Source: Paractinoplanes deccanensis | GTDB lineage: Bacteria > Actinomycetota > Actinomycetes > Mycobacteriales > Micromonosporaceae | Reading direction: 5' to 3' | NCBI RefSeq assembly: GCF_016862115.1 | Contig: NZ_BOMI01000037.1 | Coordinates: forward strand, 1-64,000 | DNA: 64,000 nt | In this document: positions 52,251 to 60,591 of the stretch, in pieces | Layout of the letters: every line of letters starts with the position of its first letter | Position numbering within the stretch: the stretch's first letter is position 1 | Made by a program: the position numbers and the translations under genes | The notes under the pieces: model-generated | Database searches by the model: none | Seen by the model: only the letters and a program-made list of their open reading frames with translations | Told to the model about the DNA's origin: nothing

Positions 52251-53255
52251 TCAGGCGGCCTGGAGGCCCTCGGCACGGGCCAGCTCACGCAGCCGGCCGA
52301 GCGCCTGGATCTCGAGCTGGCGGATCCGCTCGCGGCTCAGCGAGAAGCGCGAGGCCACCTCGGTGAGCGAGTGCTCGCGGCCGTCCTCGAGGCCGTAGCG
52401 CGCCCGCATGATGCCGGCGGAACGGTCGTCGAGGTGGTTGAGCAGGCCCTCGATGCGCTGCCGCTCCAGCGCGGTCAGCACGATGTCCTCGGGGGAGGGA
52501 GCGTCGCTGTCGGCGACCAGGTCGCCGAGGTTGGTGTCGCCGTCGTCGCCGACCGGCGTGTCGAGGGACACCGTGTCCTGCGCCCAGCGGGTGAGCTCGT
52601 TGACCCGCTCGACGGTCACGCCGAGGGCCGCGGCGATCTGCTCGGGCTCGGGGTCACCGCCCAGCTCGCGGACGAGCTGACGGGTGACGTTGCGCATGCG
52701 GTTGACGTCCTCGACCAGGTGCACGGGGAGGCGCACGGTGCGCTCCTGCTGGGCGATGGCCCGGCTGATCGCCTGGCGGACCCACCACGTCGCGTACGTC
52801 GAGAACTTGTAACCACGCTCGTAGTCGAACTTCTCGACCGCGCGGACCAGACCGGTGTTGCCCTCCTGGATCAGGTCGAGCATCGGCATGCCGGAGCGCA
52901 CGTAGCGCCGGGCGATCGAGACGACGAGGCGCAGGTTGGCGCGAATGAACAGGTCCTTCGCCCTCTGCCCCTCGGTGACCAGCCGCTCGAGCTCTTCCCG
53001 GCTCACGCCGCGCTTGGCCTCGCCGGTCTCGAGCAGGTGCTCGGCGTAGAGGCCGGCCTCGATGGCCTTGGAGAGCTCCACCTCACGTGCGGCGTCCAGC
53101 AGCGGCGTCCGTGAGATCTCGTGCAGGTAGACGCCAACAAGGTCGCGCTCCTCGGCGACCTGATCGGTCCTCAAGACGGTGCTCTTCTCCACGTTGCCCA
53201 CGGTCCCCTCATTGCCTTCACTACTAACCCCGCTACGGGCGATACCTGTGTCCAT
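52251..53255 (-). CDS. RNA polymerase sigma-70 factor, group 1/2 (HrdB/SigB-like)
   Basis: 334 residues. Region 1.2 ([20 protein letters not shown]), region 2 ([34 protein letters not shown]), region 3 and region 4 with the helix-turn-helix [16 protein letters not shown] that reads the -35 box. There is no long acidic N-terminus as in principal HrdB, so this is probably an accessory group 2 sigma factor (stress or stationary phase). The ATG is preceded by GGGGAGGAAC. A 583-bp upstream gap probably holds its promoter(s). Confidence 0.93.
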   Translation of the reverse strand: MDTGIARSGVSSEGNEGTVGNVEKSTVLRTDQVAEERDLVGVYLHEISRTPLLDAAREVELSKAIEAGLYAEHLLETGEAKRGVSREELERLVTEGQRAKDLFIRANLRLVVSIARRYVRSGMPMLDLIQEGNTGLVRAVEKFDYERGYKFSTYATWWVRQAISRAIAQQERTVRLPVHLVEDVNRMRNVTRQLVRELGGDPEPEQIAAALGVTVERVNELTRWAQDTVSLDTPVGDDGDTNLGDLVADSDAPSPEDIVLTALERQRIEGLLNHLDDRSAGIMRARYGLEDGREHSLTEVASRFSLSRERIRQLEIQALGRLRELARAEGLQAA

Positions 53256-53838
53256 CAGTTCCTCCCCGTAACGTCCGCAGTTCGCACATTGCGGTTACTG
53301 GCATCTACACAACAAATTGCTGCCTGTACTGATTCCGGCTGGTGGGTCGAAAGTGTCACGAATGCCTGGGTGATAGCTGAGAGCCCAGTGCGTACTTCCT
53401 GAGGCCCGGTGACCACTGTCCGAGCGGGCCCCGCCTGCGGGAGCTCTCTGTGGCATTGCAGCGCGTCCTCGATCTCGGCAGCGCTGACTGACGCTTACCC
53501 GTCGCTCGTCCCATGACACCACCGGCCCCTCATTGATCACAGCGACGGGCATCACCAATGACCTTGGGACGCTCGTCACCCCCCTGTACGGCCGAGTGGC
53601 TTCCCGGGTTCAGGTGGTGGATCGTCAGGTTCACGACGGGCTTGAAACAAAAGCAACATCAAAAAGATCCCGAGGCGCGGACCGAACGGGACCACCTGCC
53701 ACAATGCGGCACGCGGCGGCGCAGTTCACTCGCCCGCACGGGTGATGTTCCGGCGAGTGAGTCCACCGTTCGACAACGGTTCGGGCCGGCCCGGCCATCC
53801 GGATGCCGGACGTGACGAAAAACACAGCGGGAGGGCAC
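53256..53838. other. Long upstream region of the sigma-factor and SDR genes
   Basis: 583 bp, lower in GC than its surroundings, between divergent genes. No credible gene is present; short open frames lack good codon use and ribosome-binding sites. It must hold the sigma-factor promoter(s), but I cannot place the elements reliably. Confidence 0.6.
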
Positions 53839-54525
53839 ATGGACGGGCGCACGGTTCTGATCACCGGAGGGGCCGGCGGCATCGGCTCGGCGGCCGTGGA
53901 GGCGTTCGTCGCGGACGGCTGGCGGGTGGTGGCGCCGGTGCGCCCGGGCGGGGCCGGGCGGCTTCCGAAGGGTGCCGTGGCGGTGGATGCGGACCTCCAA
54001 ATCGAGACGGATGTCACGGCGGCGGTGGCGGCCGCCGCGGGCGAGCCGGGCGCCCCGCTGCGCGCGGTGGTCAACCTGGCGGGCGGCTACGCGGGTGGCG
54101 GCCTGATCGCCGAGACGCCGATCGCCGGCGTCGACGCGATGCTCGCGGCCAACCTGCGGCCGACCTATCTGGTGACCGCGGCGGCCCTCCCCCACCTGGT
54201 GGCGGGCGGCGGCGGCTCGGTGGTCTGCGTGGCGGCCCGGGCGGCCCTGTCGCCGTTCGCCGGCGCCGCCGGCTACGCGATCGCCAAGGCGGCCGTGCTG
54301 GCCTTCGCGAACGCGGTGGCGGTCGAGTACAAGGGCAGCGGGGTGCGCTGCAACACGATCCTGCCCGCGATCGTCGACACCCCGGCGAACCGGCGCGACA
54401 TGCCCGGCGCCGACCACAGCAAGTGGCCGACCGGCGAGGAGATCGCCGCGGTGCTGCTCTTCCTCGCCTCGGACGCCTCGAAGCCGACCAGCGGCGCGCA
54501 GCTCCCGGTCTACGGCCGGTCGTAG
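53839..54525 (+). CDS. Short-chain dehydrogenase/reductase
   Basis: 228 residues. N-terminal VLITGGAGGIGSAA cofactor motif, VNLAGGYAGGG (in place of the usual NNAG), Ser-containing VCVAARAAL in the region of the catalytic Ser (less clear than in classical SDRs), and YAIAKAAV with Tyr and Lys. C-terminal PAIVDTPANRRDMPGAD. ATG 53839 is used because GGGAGG sits six bases upstream; the longer frame adds 12 residues. Converges with the kinase-like gene; a 5-bp gap separates the stops. Confidence 0.82.
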   Translation: MDGRTVLITGGAGGIGSAAVEAFVADGWRVVAPVRPGGAGRLPKGAVAVDADLQIETDVTAAVAAAAGEPGAPLRAVVNLAGGYAGGGLIAETPIAGVDAMLAANLRPTYLVTAAALPHLVAGGGGSVVCVAARAALSPFAGAAGYAIAKAAVLAFANAVAVEYKGSGVRCNTILPAIVDTPANRRDMPGADHSKWPTGEEIAAVLLFLASDASKPTSGAQLPVYGRS

Positions 54526-54530
54526 GGGAT

Positions 54531-55226
54531 TCAGAGGAGCTCGGCGAACTGGTAGCCGACGGTCGCCATCGCCGCGAGGGTGGCGGCCCCGGCGAGGAGC
54601 AGGCCGCCGCTGCGGTGCGCGGCCGGGGCGGAGAGGCGCCGCAGCTCCGCGTGCAGCGCCGCCGAGACCTCGTCGGGCGTGCCGTTCGCGTCGATCACCA
54701 CGAAGGTCGGGTATTCGGGCAGGGAGCGGTACGCCTCGGCCGCGGCGCGCAGGTAGGCCATCGACTCGTGGTCGTAGCCGCGCGCGTCGATCCGCCGCTG
54801 TGCGACCTCGGGGTCCACGGTGAGCAGGAACGTCACGTCCGGGCGCGGGAAGAAGCGGTAGGCGAGGCGGGCGCGGCGCTCGGCGGCCGGGCGGGCACCC
54901 CGCGCGCGCAGGCTCGCGTACTGGCACACCGCGTATCTGTCCATGACCACGACGCCGCCGGTGAACGCCCGGCGCAGCAGCGTGCGCAGGATCGCGAGCC
55001 AGCGCAGCACCGACTCGACGACCAGCATCGCGCGGCGGCCGATCAGATCCTCCGCGTCACGCCGGCCCAGTCGCACGGCCACCCGGCCCACCCAGTGGCG
55101 GCCGCCGGCGTTGCGTCGGTAGACGGCCGGGACACCGGCCGCGGCGAGCTCGTCGGCCAGCCTGTGCGCCTGCGTGGTCTTGCCCGAGCCGTCCATGCCG
55201 ACCAGCGCGATCGTGCGAAGGGTCAT
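54531..55226 (-). CDS. Thymidylate kinase-like P-loop kinase with membrane tail
   Basis: 231 residues. Walker A is ALVGMDGSGKTTQ and the DRY motif is VVVMDRYAVCQYASLR, both typical of dTMP kinases; a LID-like RRIDARGYDHESM follows. The C-terminal 25 residues form a hydrophobic helix (GGLLLAGAATLAAMATVGYQF), not found in normal Tmk, so it may be a membrane-anchored nucleoside monophosphate kinase of another role. ATG 55226 is the first start in front of the P-loop strand. Confidence 0.78.
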   Translation of the reverse strand: MTLRTIALVGMDGSGKTTQAHRLADELAAAGVPAVYRRNAGGRHWVGRVAVRLGRRDAEDLIGRRAMLVVESVLRWLAILRTLLRRAFTGGVVVMDRYAVCQYASLRARGARPAAERRARLAYRFFPRPDVTFLLTVDPEVAQRRIDARGYDHESMAYLRAAAEAYRSLPEYPTFVVIDANGTPDEVSAALHAELRRLSAPAAHRSGGLLLAGAATLAAMATVGYQFAELL

Positions 55227-55388
55227 GCCAACCAACGGTAACCCGCGGGTGCACATCGGGTTTTCCGGCGACCGCGCCGAATCCGTACCAAAATGGGGAA
55301 GATCCCCGAGGCCGGCGGTTCAAACGCGGGGGCGCCCGGGTAGTCCTAATCGCCACAGGACCGCACACGCCGACAGGGGGGATACGTC

Positions 55389-55973
55389 ATGCCGCACCAG
55401 GTGGACGAGGGCCTGGCCACCACGCTGAAGAAGGTCGCCTCGACACTCAAGGCGGCGAGCATCCCGTTCGCGCTGGGCGGGAGCTTCGCGGTCTGGGCGC
55501 ACGGCGGCCACTCCAGCGACCACGACGTGGACTTCCTGCTTCGCGAGCAGGACAAGGAGCAGGCGCTGGCCGAGCTCGCCAAGGCCGGCTTCCGCACCGA
55601 GCAGCCGCCGGAGGACTGGCTGGTCAAGGTCTACGACCAGGACCGGATGGTGGACCTCATCTATCGCCCGGTGGAGACGCCGGTGACCGACGAGACCCTG
55701 CACGACACCGAGCAGATCTCGGTCGAGGCCATCTACATGCCCGTGCTCTCCGCCACCCAGCTGATGATCCACAAGCTGCTCAGCTACAGCCAGCACTACT
55801 GCGACTTCGCCACGGGGCTGCCGGTGGCACGGTCGCTGCGCGAGCAGATCGACTGGGACCGGGTGCGGCGGGAGACCCGCAAGTCACCGTACGCCGAGGC
55901 GTTCTTGATCCTCCTGGACCGGCTGGACGTGGTGCCGCTGCCGGACGGCCAGGGCGCGCTCGCGGCCCAATGA
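55389..55973 (+). CDS. Nucleotidyltransferase-fold protein
   Basis: 194 residues. The helix-turn motif ALGGSFAVWAHGG followed by HSSDHDVDFLLRE matches the GGSxA...DxD active site of pol-beta-type nucleotidyltransferases, with acidic residues for metal binding. The remainder is helical. It could be an antitoxin or tRNA- or drug-modifying enzyme, and is related to DUF6036-like proteins. ATG start with GGGGGA upstream. Followed closely (19 bp) by the BON-domain gene and then a phosphoesterase. Confidence 0.75.
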   Translation: MPHQVDEGLATTLKKVASTLKAASIPFALGGSFAVWAHGGHSSDHDVDFLLREQDKEQALAELAKAGFRTEQPPEDWLVKVYDQDRMVDLIYRPVETPVTDETLHDTEQISVEAIYMPVLSATQLMIHKLLSYSQHYCDFATGLPVARSLREQIDWDRVRRETRKSPYAEAFLILLDRLDVVPLPDGQGALAAQ

Positions 55974-55992
55974 GAGGGAAAGGCCGGGACCA

Positions 55993-56241
55993 ATGACGAA
56001 CGACATCGATCTCGAGGCCGAGATCCAGAGGCTGCTCACCGAGCACGACCGGATCGCCGAGCAGGGCATCACGGTCCAGCGCCGGGAGCACATGATCGTG
56101 CTCAACGGCGAGGTGGAGAGCGCGCAGCGCCGGGACGAGATCTGCCGGCAGATCTCCGCGCGCTTCCCCGAGGTGGAGATCACCTGTGACATCGGCATCA
56201 CCCGGGCGCAGGCGCCCAGCGAGGTGGAGGAGATTTCATGA
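55993..56241 (+). CDS. Small BON-domain-like protein
   Basis: 82 residues. A first helix (DLEAEIQRLLTEHDRIAEQG) precedes a compact alpha/beta segment, ITVQRREHMIVLNGEVESAQ...PEVEITCDIGI, with the G-x-V-x-x-x-x-R pattern of BON domains. BON domains often bind phospholipid membranes or interact with other proteins. No signal peptide. Its stop overlaps the metallophosphoesterase start by 4 bp. Confidence 0.7.
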   Translation: MTNDIDLEAEIQRLLTEHDRIAEQGITVQRREHMIVLNGEVESAQRRDEICRQISARFPEVEITCDIGITRAQAPSEVEEIS

Positions 56242-56984
56242 TCCGGATCGCGGCCGTGGGCGACGTCCACGTGGACAAGGACGTGGTGGGCCGCTACCGG
56301 CCCGCCCTGGAGGAGCTGCCGGACCGCGCCGACGCCCTGCTCGTGGCCGGCGACCTCACCCGGCACGGCACCGTCGAGGAGGCCCGCTGCTTCGCCAAGG
56401 AGTTCGGCGGCCTGGCCGTGCCGGTCGTCGTGGTGCTCGGCAACCACGATCACCAGAGCGACCAGCAGGACCAGGTGACCGACGTGCTCCAGGACGCCGG
56501 CATCACGGTGCTGGAGGGCACCGCGACGGTGCTGGAGATCAACGGGCACCGGCTGGGCATCGCCGGCACCAAGGGCTTCGGCGGCGGGTTCGCCGGAGCC
56601 TGCGCGAGCAACTTCGGCGAACGCGAGATGAAGGACTTCGTCGGCACCACCGAGCGGATCTCCGCGAGCCTGCGCGAGGCCCTGCACTCGGTCGAGGCGG
56701 ACGCGCTGGTGGCGCTCACCCACTACGCCCCCGTGCCCGAGACGCTCGTCGGCGAGCCGCTGGAGATCTATGCCTTCCTCGGCTGCTACCAGCTCGGCCA
56801 GGCGATCGACTCGGCGCCGACCTCGCTGGCCCTGCACGGGCACGCGCACCACGGCTCCGAGCGCGGGCGCACCCCCGGCGGGGTGCCCGTCCGCAACGTG
56901 GCGCACCCGGTGATCAAGCAGGCGTACAACGTGTATCAGCTGCTCAGCGGCGATATCGAACCGGCGCTGACGTCCGTCGGATAG
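56238..56984 (+). CDS. Metallophosphoesterase (calcineurin-like)
   Basis: 248 residues with all five family motifs: GDVHVDKD, GDLTRHG, GNHDHQSDQ, LTHYAPVP and HGHAHHG, which form the bimetal site. Phosphodiesterase or phosphatase on an unknown substrate. The ATG overlaps the BON gene stop, so the three genes from 55389 appear to be one operon. GC content is like that of the neighbours. Confidence 0.88.
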   Translation: MIRIAAVGDVHVDKDVVGRYRPALEELPDRADALLVAGDLTRHGTVEEARCFAKEFGGLAVPVVVVLGNHDHQSDQQDQVTDVLQDAGITVLEGTATVLEINGHRLGIAGTKGFGGGFAGACASNFGEREMKDFVGTTERISASLREALHSVEADALVALTHYAPVPETLVGEPLEIYAFLGCYQLGQAIDSAPTSLALHGHAHHGSERGRTPGGVPVRNVAHPVIKQAYNVYQLLSGDIEPALTSVG

Positions 56985-57023
56985 GCACGTTTTCGAAATC
57001 GGGCGTACGGGTACACGGATCTC

Positions 57024-57167
57024 ATGGAATTCGTACTCTGGATCCTCGCAGTCATTCTCGTGGTCGCCGGTATCCTCGCCCTCTTCCGGCGGCAGCTCCT
57101 CTGGGGAATCGTGCTGATCATCGTGGGCCTGCTGGTCGGCCCCGGCGGTGTCAGCATCTTCTCCTGA
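57024..57167 (+). CDS. GPGG-motif small membrane protein
   Basis: 47 residues (MEFVLWILAVILVVAGILAL, then QLLWGIVLIIVGLLV and GPGGVSIFS). Two hydrophobic helices joined by RRQ, ending with the GPGG motif that defines this small actinobacterial family. Too short for most gene finders. Function unknown. Confidence 0.82.
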   Translation: MEFVLWILAVILVVAGILALFRRQLLWGIVLIIVGLLVGPGGVSIFS

Positions 57168-57203
57168 CCCCCTTCACCACCTCCGAGAACCCCCGACGAT
57201 CCC

Positions 57204-57237
57204 GAGCCGGGGCCACCTGAACGGGTGGCCTCGGCTC
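57204..57237 (+). terminator. Intrinsic terminator-like hairpin
   Basis: GAGCCGGGGCCACC pairs with GGTGGCCTCGGCTC around a six-base loop, with one mismatch. It follows the GPGG-motif gene and could stop transcription from the metallophosphoesterase operon. Confidence 0.75.
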
Positions 57238-57339
57238 CATGCATGAGTGGGCCGCACTCGCCGTGCGATGACCTGCGCCGGAATCCTGACTGAATCACTC
57301 GCGGAAATTCTTCGATCTTTCTCGCGAGGTGGCTCCCAC

Positions 57340-58221
57340 GTGGCCGAGGTTCATCACTTCACGTACGGCGTCTTCAATCCGCTCGCCGCATACCTGCTGG
57401 CCTTTCTCGGATCGTTCTTCGGCCTGCTGGGCACGGCGCGCGCCCGGGACGCCCGTACCTCGAGCCGGCGCAACCGCTGGCTGCTGATCTCGGCGTTCGC
57501 GATCGGCGGCGGCGCGATCTGGCTGATGCACTTCGCCGCGATGCTCGGCTTCGAGGTGCCGGACAGCCCGGTGCGCTTCGACATCCCGATGACCGTGCTG
57601 AGCCTCGCCTTCGCCGTCGCGGCGGTCGGCACCGGCCTGCTGATCGTCGGGCACGGCCGGCGCAGCCTGCCCAAGGTGATCGCGGCCGGTGTGCTCACCG
57701 GCGGCGGCGTCCTCGCGATGCACTACACCGGCATGTACGGGATGAACGTCGCCGGCGAGATGCGCTACGACCTCGGCCTGGTCGTGGCCTCGGCGATCAT
57801 CGCGGTGGTCGCCTCGACCGTCGCGCTCTGGTTCGCCGTGTCGGTGCGCGGGTGGGCGCCGATCAGCGGCGCCGCGGCGATCATGGCGGTGGCGGTCTGC
57901 GGCATGCACTACACCGGCATGGCGGCGATGTCGGTGCACCTCGACCCGGCGACGCCCACTCAGGTGGACGGCTTCCGCCCGCTCACCATGATCGTGCCGA
58001 TCACCCTGATCACCGCCGCCACCATCGTCGGGGTGGCGCTCAGCGCCCTCCAGGCGATGACCGAGGAGGAGTTCACCGACGGCGCCGGCACGCCACGCCG
58101 CGGGGTGCACGCCGAGACCGCCGTCCCGTGGTCGCTCAAGCAGGCCACGATGGCCACGCCGACGGTGGGACGGCGGCCTTCGCCGCGCCCGGTTCCCCTG
58201 CGCTCTCCCACCAACGGCTGA
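57340..58221 (+). CDS. MHYT-domain membrane protein without output domain
   Basis: 293 residues. Seven membrane helices with MHYT-type metal motifs in the right order: LMHFAAMLGF, AMHYTGMYGM and GMHYTGMAAM, proposed to bind copper and sense gases or redox state. The C-terminal ~60 residues are Pro/Arg-rich; no GGDEF, EAL or kinase domain follows, unlike most MHYT proteins. GTG 57340 is chosen because GAGGTGG precedes it at a good distance. The HD gene starts 22 bp downstream. Confidence 0.82.
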   Translation: MAEVHHFTYGVFNPLAAYLLAFLGSFFGLLGTARARDARTSSRRNRWLLISAFAIGGGAIWLMHFAAMLGFEVPDSPVRFDIPMTVLSLAFAVAAVGTGLLIVGHGRRSLPKVIAAGVLTGGGVLAMHYTGMYGMNVAGEMRYDLGLVVASAIIAVVASTVALWFAVSVRGWAPISGAAAIMAVAVCGMHYTGMAAMSVHLDPATPTQVDGFRPLTMIVPITLITAATIVGVALSALQAMTEEEFTDGAGTPRRGVHAETAVPWSLKQATMATPTVGRRPSPRPVPLRSPTNG

Positions 58222-58242
58222 CGTGTCCGGTACGTTCTCGGC

Positions 58243-58959
58243 ATGGCTCCACGGATGCTGCTGTCGATGCCGTTGCACGCGATCACCGAGGTGTACGGCG
58301 AGGCCGGTCTCCGTGAGCGGTTCCTGCTGGAGGTGGAGTCCTTTCCGGAGGGCGAGCGGGAGACCCTGACCGAGGCGCTCGACCTGGCGGCGCGGCTGCA
58401 CGCGAACGACCGGCGGGTGCGCGAGCCGTACCTGAACCACCTGCTCCGGGTCGCCATCCGGATCATCAAGTACTACGGGGTCCGGGACGTGGACGTGCTC
58501 ACGGCGGCCCTGCTGCACGACGCCGTCGAGGATCACCCGGCCGAGCTGGCCGGCCGCGCGACCGGCACGTACCAGGAGCTGACCGACGCGGCGATCGCCG
58601 AGCTGGCCCGCCGCTTCGGCCCGCGCACCGCCGAGCTGGTCCGCTCGGTCACCAATCCCGAGTACGACCGGGACCGCGACCGCCACGAGCAGTACCGGCA
58701 GCACGTGGCGGCGAGCCTCGAACGCGACCCGTGGGCCCGGGTGATCAAGGTCTCCGACTTCACCGACAACGGCGTCGGGGTGGTCCACACGACCCCGGAG
58801 AAGGCGTTCAAGGCGGCCGTGAAATATCGCCCGCTCGTGCCGAAGCTGCGCGAACTGGTCGGCCGCCCGGACACTCCCCTGTCGATCGCCGCCAAGGACC
58901 ACATCCTCGATCAGCTCGACCTGGCCGAGGAGAGATTCGCGGCAATCCTGGATGACTAG
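58243..58959 (+). CDS. HD-domain hydrolase, SpoT/MESH1-like
   Basis: 238 residues. The HD signature is seen as HLLRVAI...LLHDAVEDH and later KVSDFTDNGVG, the pattern of ppGpp hydrolase domains. No synthetase, TGS or ACT domain is present, so it could be a small alarmone hydrolase or another phosphohydrolase. ATG start; the GH13 gene begins 10 bp after its stop, suggesting an operon. Confidence 0.82.
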   Translation: MAPRMLLSMPLHAITEVYGEAGLRERFLLEVESFPEGERETLTEALDLAARLHANDRRVREPYLNHLLRVAIRIIKYYGVRDVDVLTAALLHDAVEDHPAELAGRATGTYQELTDAAIAELARRFGPRTAELVRSVTNPEYDRDRDRHEQYRQHVAASLERDPWARVIKVSDFTDNGVGVVHTTPEKAFKAAVKYRPLVPKLRELVGRPDTPLSIAAKDHILDQLDLAEERFAAILDD

Positions 58960-58968
58960 CCTGGGTGC

Positions 58969-60591
58969 ATGCCCCGCACAGAACACTGGTGGCGCGACGC
59001 CGTCATCTACCAGGTCTATCCCCGTTCGTTCGCCGACAGCGACGGCGACGGCATGGGCGACCTGCCCGGGATCACCGGGCGCCTGCCCTACCTGCGAGAG
59101 CTCGGCATCGACGCCGTGTGGCTCTCCCCGTTCTACCCGTCGCCGCAGCACGACGCGGGCTACGACGTGGCCGACTACCGCGGCGTCGACCCGCGCTTCG
59201 GCGATCTCGGTGACGCCGACAAGCTGATCACCGAGGCACACCACCTGGGGCTCAAGCTCATCGTCGACCTGGTGCCCAACCACACCTCCAGCGAGCACGA
59301 GTGGTTCCGCGCGGCGGTGTCGGCGCCCAAGGGCAGCCCGGAGCGGGCGCGCTACATCTTCCACGACGGCAAGGGCCCGGACGGCTCGGAGCCGCCGAAC
59401 TCGTGGCAGAGCGTGTTCGGCGGCAGCGCGTGGGAGCGGCTGCCGGACGGGCAGTGGTACCTGCACCTGTTCGACGTCACCCAGCCCGACCTCAACTGGG
59501 ACAACCCGGAGGTCCGCGCCGAGTTCGTGGACATCTTGCGGTTCTGGCTCGACCGGGGCGTCGACGGCTTCCGGGTGGACGTGGCGCACGGCCTGATCAA
59601 GGACAAGGACCTCACCGACTGGACGTCGACCAGCCAGATCCTCGGCGGCCTCGAGCCGGCCGGGCCGCCGCCGCCGATGTGGGACCAGGAGGGCGTGCAC
59701 GAGATCTACCAGCAGTGGCGCTCGGTGCTCGACGAGTACGACGGCGGCCGCATCCTGGTGGCCGAGGCGTGGGTGCAGCCGGCCTCGCGGCTGGCCCGCT
59801 ACGTGCGGCCCGACGAGATGCACCAGGCGTTCAACTTTCCGTACCTGGACGCGCCCTGGACCCCGCCGCGGCTGGCCGAGATCATCGACGAGTCGCTGGC
59901 CGCCAACGACGCGGTCGGCGCGACCACCACCTGGGTGCTGTCGAACCACGACGTGGTGCGGCATGCGACCCGGCTCGGCTATCCGGTCGGGCAGGCGCGG
60001 ATGCACGGCATCGGCGCGGAGGACCCGCAGCCGGACACCGCGCTGGGCCTGCGCCGCGCGCGGGCGGCCACGCTGCTGATGCTCGGGCTGCCCGGCTCGG
60101 CCTACCTCTATCAGGGCGAGGAGCTGGGGCTGCCCGAGCACACCACGATGCCGGACGAGTTCCGTGAGGACCCGGCCTGGGAGCGCTCGGGGCACACCGA
60201 GCGGGGCCGGGACGGCTGCCGGGTGCCGCTGCCGTGGGAGGCCGACGCCCCGTCGTACGGCTTCGGGCCCTCGGACAGGAGCTGGCTGCCGCAGCCGCCG
60301 GTCTGGGCCGAGTACGCGGCCGACCGTCAGCAGGGGGTGCCCGGCTCGACCTGGGAGCTCTACCGGGCCGCGCTGGCCACCCGGCGGTCGCACCACCTCG
60401 GCGGCGGCACTCTCGTGTGGGAGAGAAAGGACGAGAACGCCCTGATGTTCCGCAACGGCGACGTGCTGGTGCTGACGAACTTCGGGGTGGAGGCCGTTGA
60501 GCTACCGGCCGGGGCCACCGTCCTGCTGAGCAGCGAGCCCCTCGACGACGGGCGGGTCCCCGCCGACGTCACCGTCTGGGCGATGCTCTAG
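58969..60591 (+). CDS. GH13 alpha-glucosidase (oligo-1,6-glucosidase / maltase type)
   Basis: 540 residues; hydrolyses alpha-glucosides (maltose, isomaltose, trehalose-like). The catalytic nucleophile is Asp204 in GFRVDVAHG, the acid is Glu266 in VAEAWVQPA, and the third carboxylate is Asp328 in SNHDVVRH; DLVPNHTS is region I. No signal peptide, so cytoplasmic. Short C-terminal beta domain. ATG start follows the HD gene by 10 bp. The 3' end overlaps the convergent MFS gene by 90 bp. Confidence 0.93.
   Translation: MPRTEHWWRDAVIYQVYPRSFADSDGDGMGDLPGITGRLPYLRELGIDAVWLSPFYPSPQHDAGYDVADYRGVDPRFGDLGDADKLITEAHHLGLKLIVDLVPNHTSSEHEWFRAAVSAPKGSPERARYIFHDGKGPDGSEPPNSWQSVFGGSAWERLPDGQWYLHLFDVTQPDLNWDNPEVRAEFVDILRFWLDRGVDGFRVDVAHGLIKDKDLTDWTSTSQILGGLEPAGPPPPMWDQEGVHEIYQQWRSVLDEYDGGRILVAEAWVQPASRLARYVRPDEMHQAFNFPYLDAPWTPPRLAEIIDESLAANDAVGATTTWVLSNHDVVRHATRLGYPVGQARMHGIGAEDPQPDTALGLRRARAATLLMLGLPGSAYLYQGEELGLPEHTTMPDEFREDPAWERSGHTERGRDGCRVPLPWEADAPSYGFGPSDRSWLPQPPVWAEYAADRQQGVPGSTWELYRAALATRRSHHLGGGTLVWERKDENALMFRNGDVLVLTNFGVEAVELPAGATVLLSSEPLDDGRVPADVTVWAML

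Noticed and set aside
53533..53745. 70-residue open frame in the gap before the SDR
   Set aside because: No ribosome-binding site, atypical codon use and no recognisable motif; the gap is lower in GC as expected for a promoter region.
57295..60396. 1033-residue open frame on the minus strand
   Set aside because: It is the antisense of the MHYT, HD and GH13 genes. High GC removes stops in such shadow frames; its Arg/Ala/Gly/Val-rich product has no domain motif, while the plus-strand genes have full catalytic motifs.
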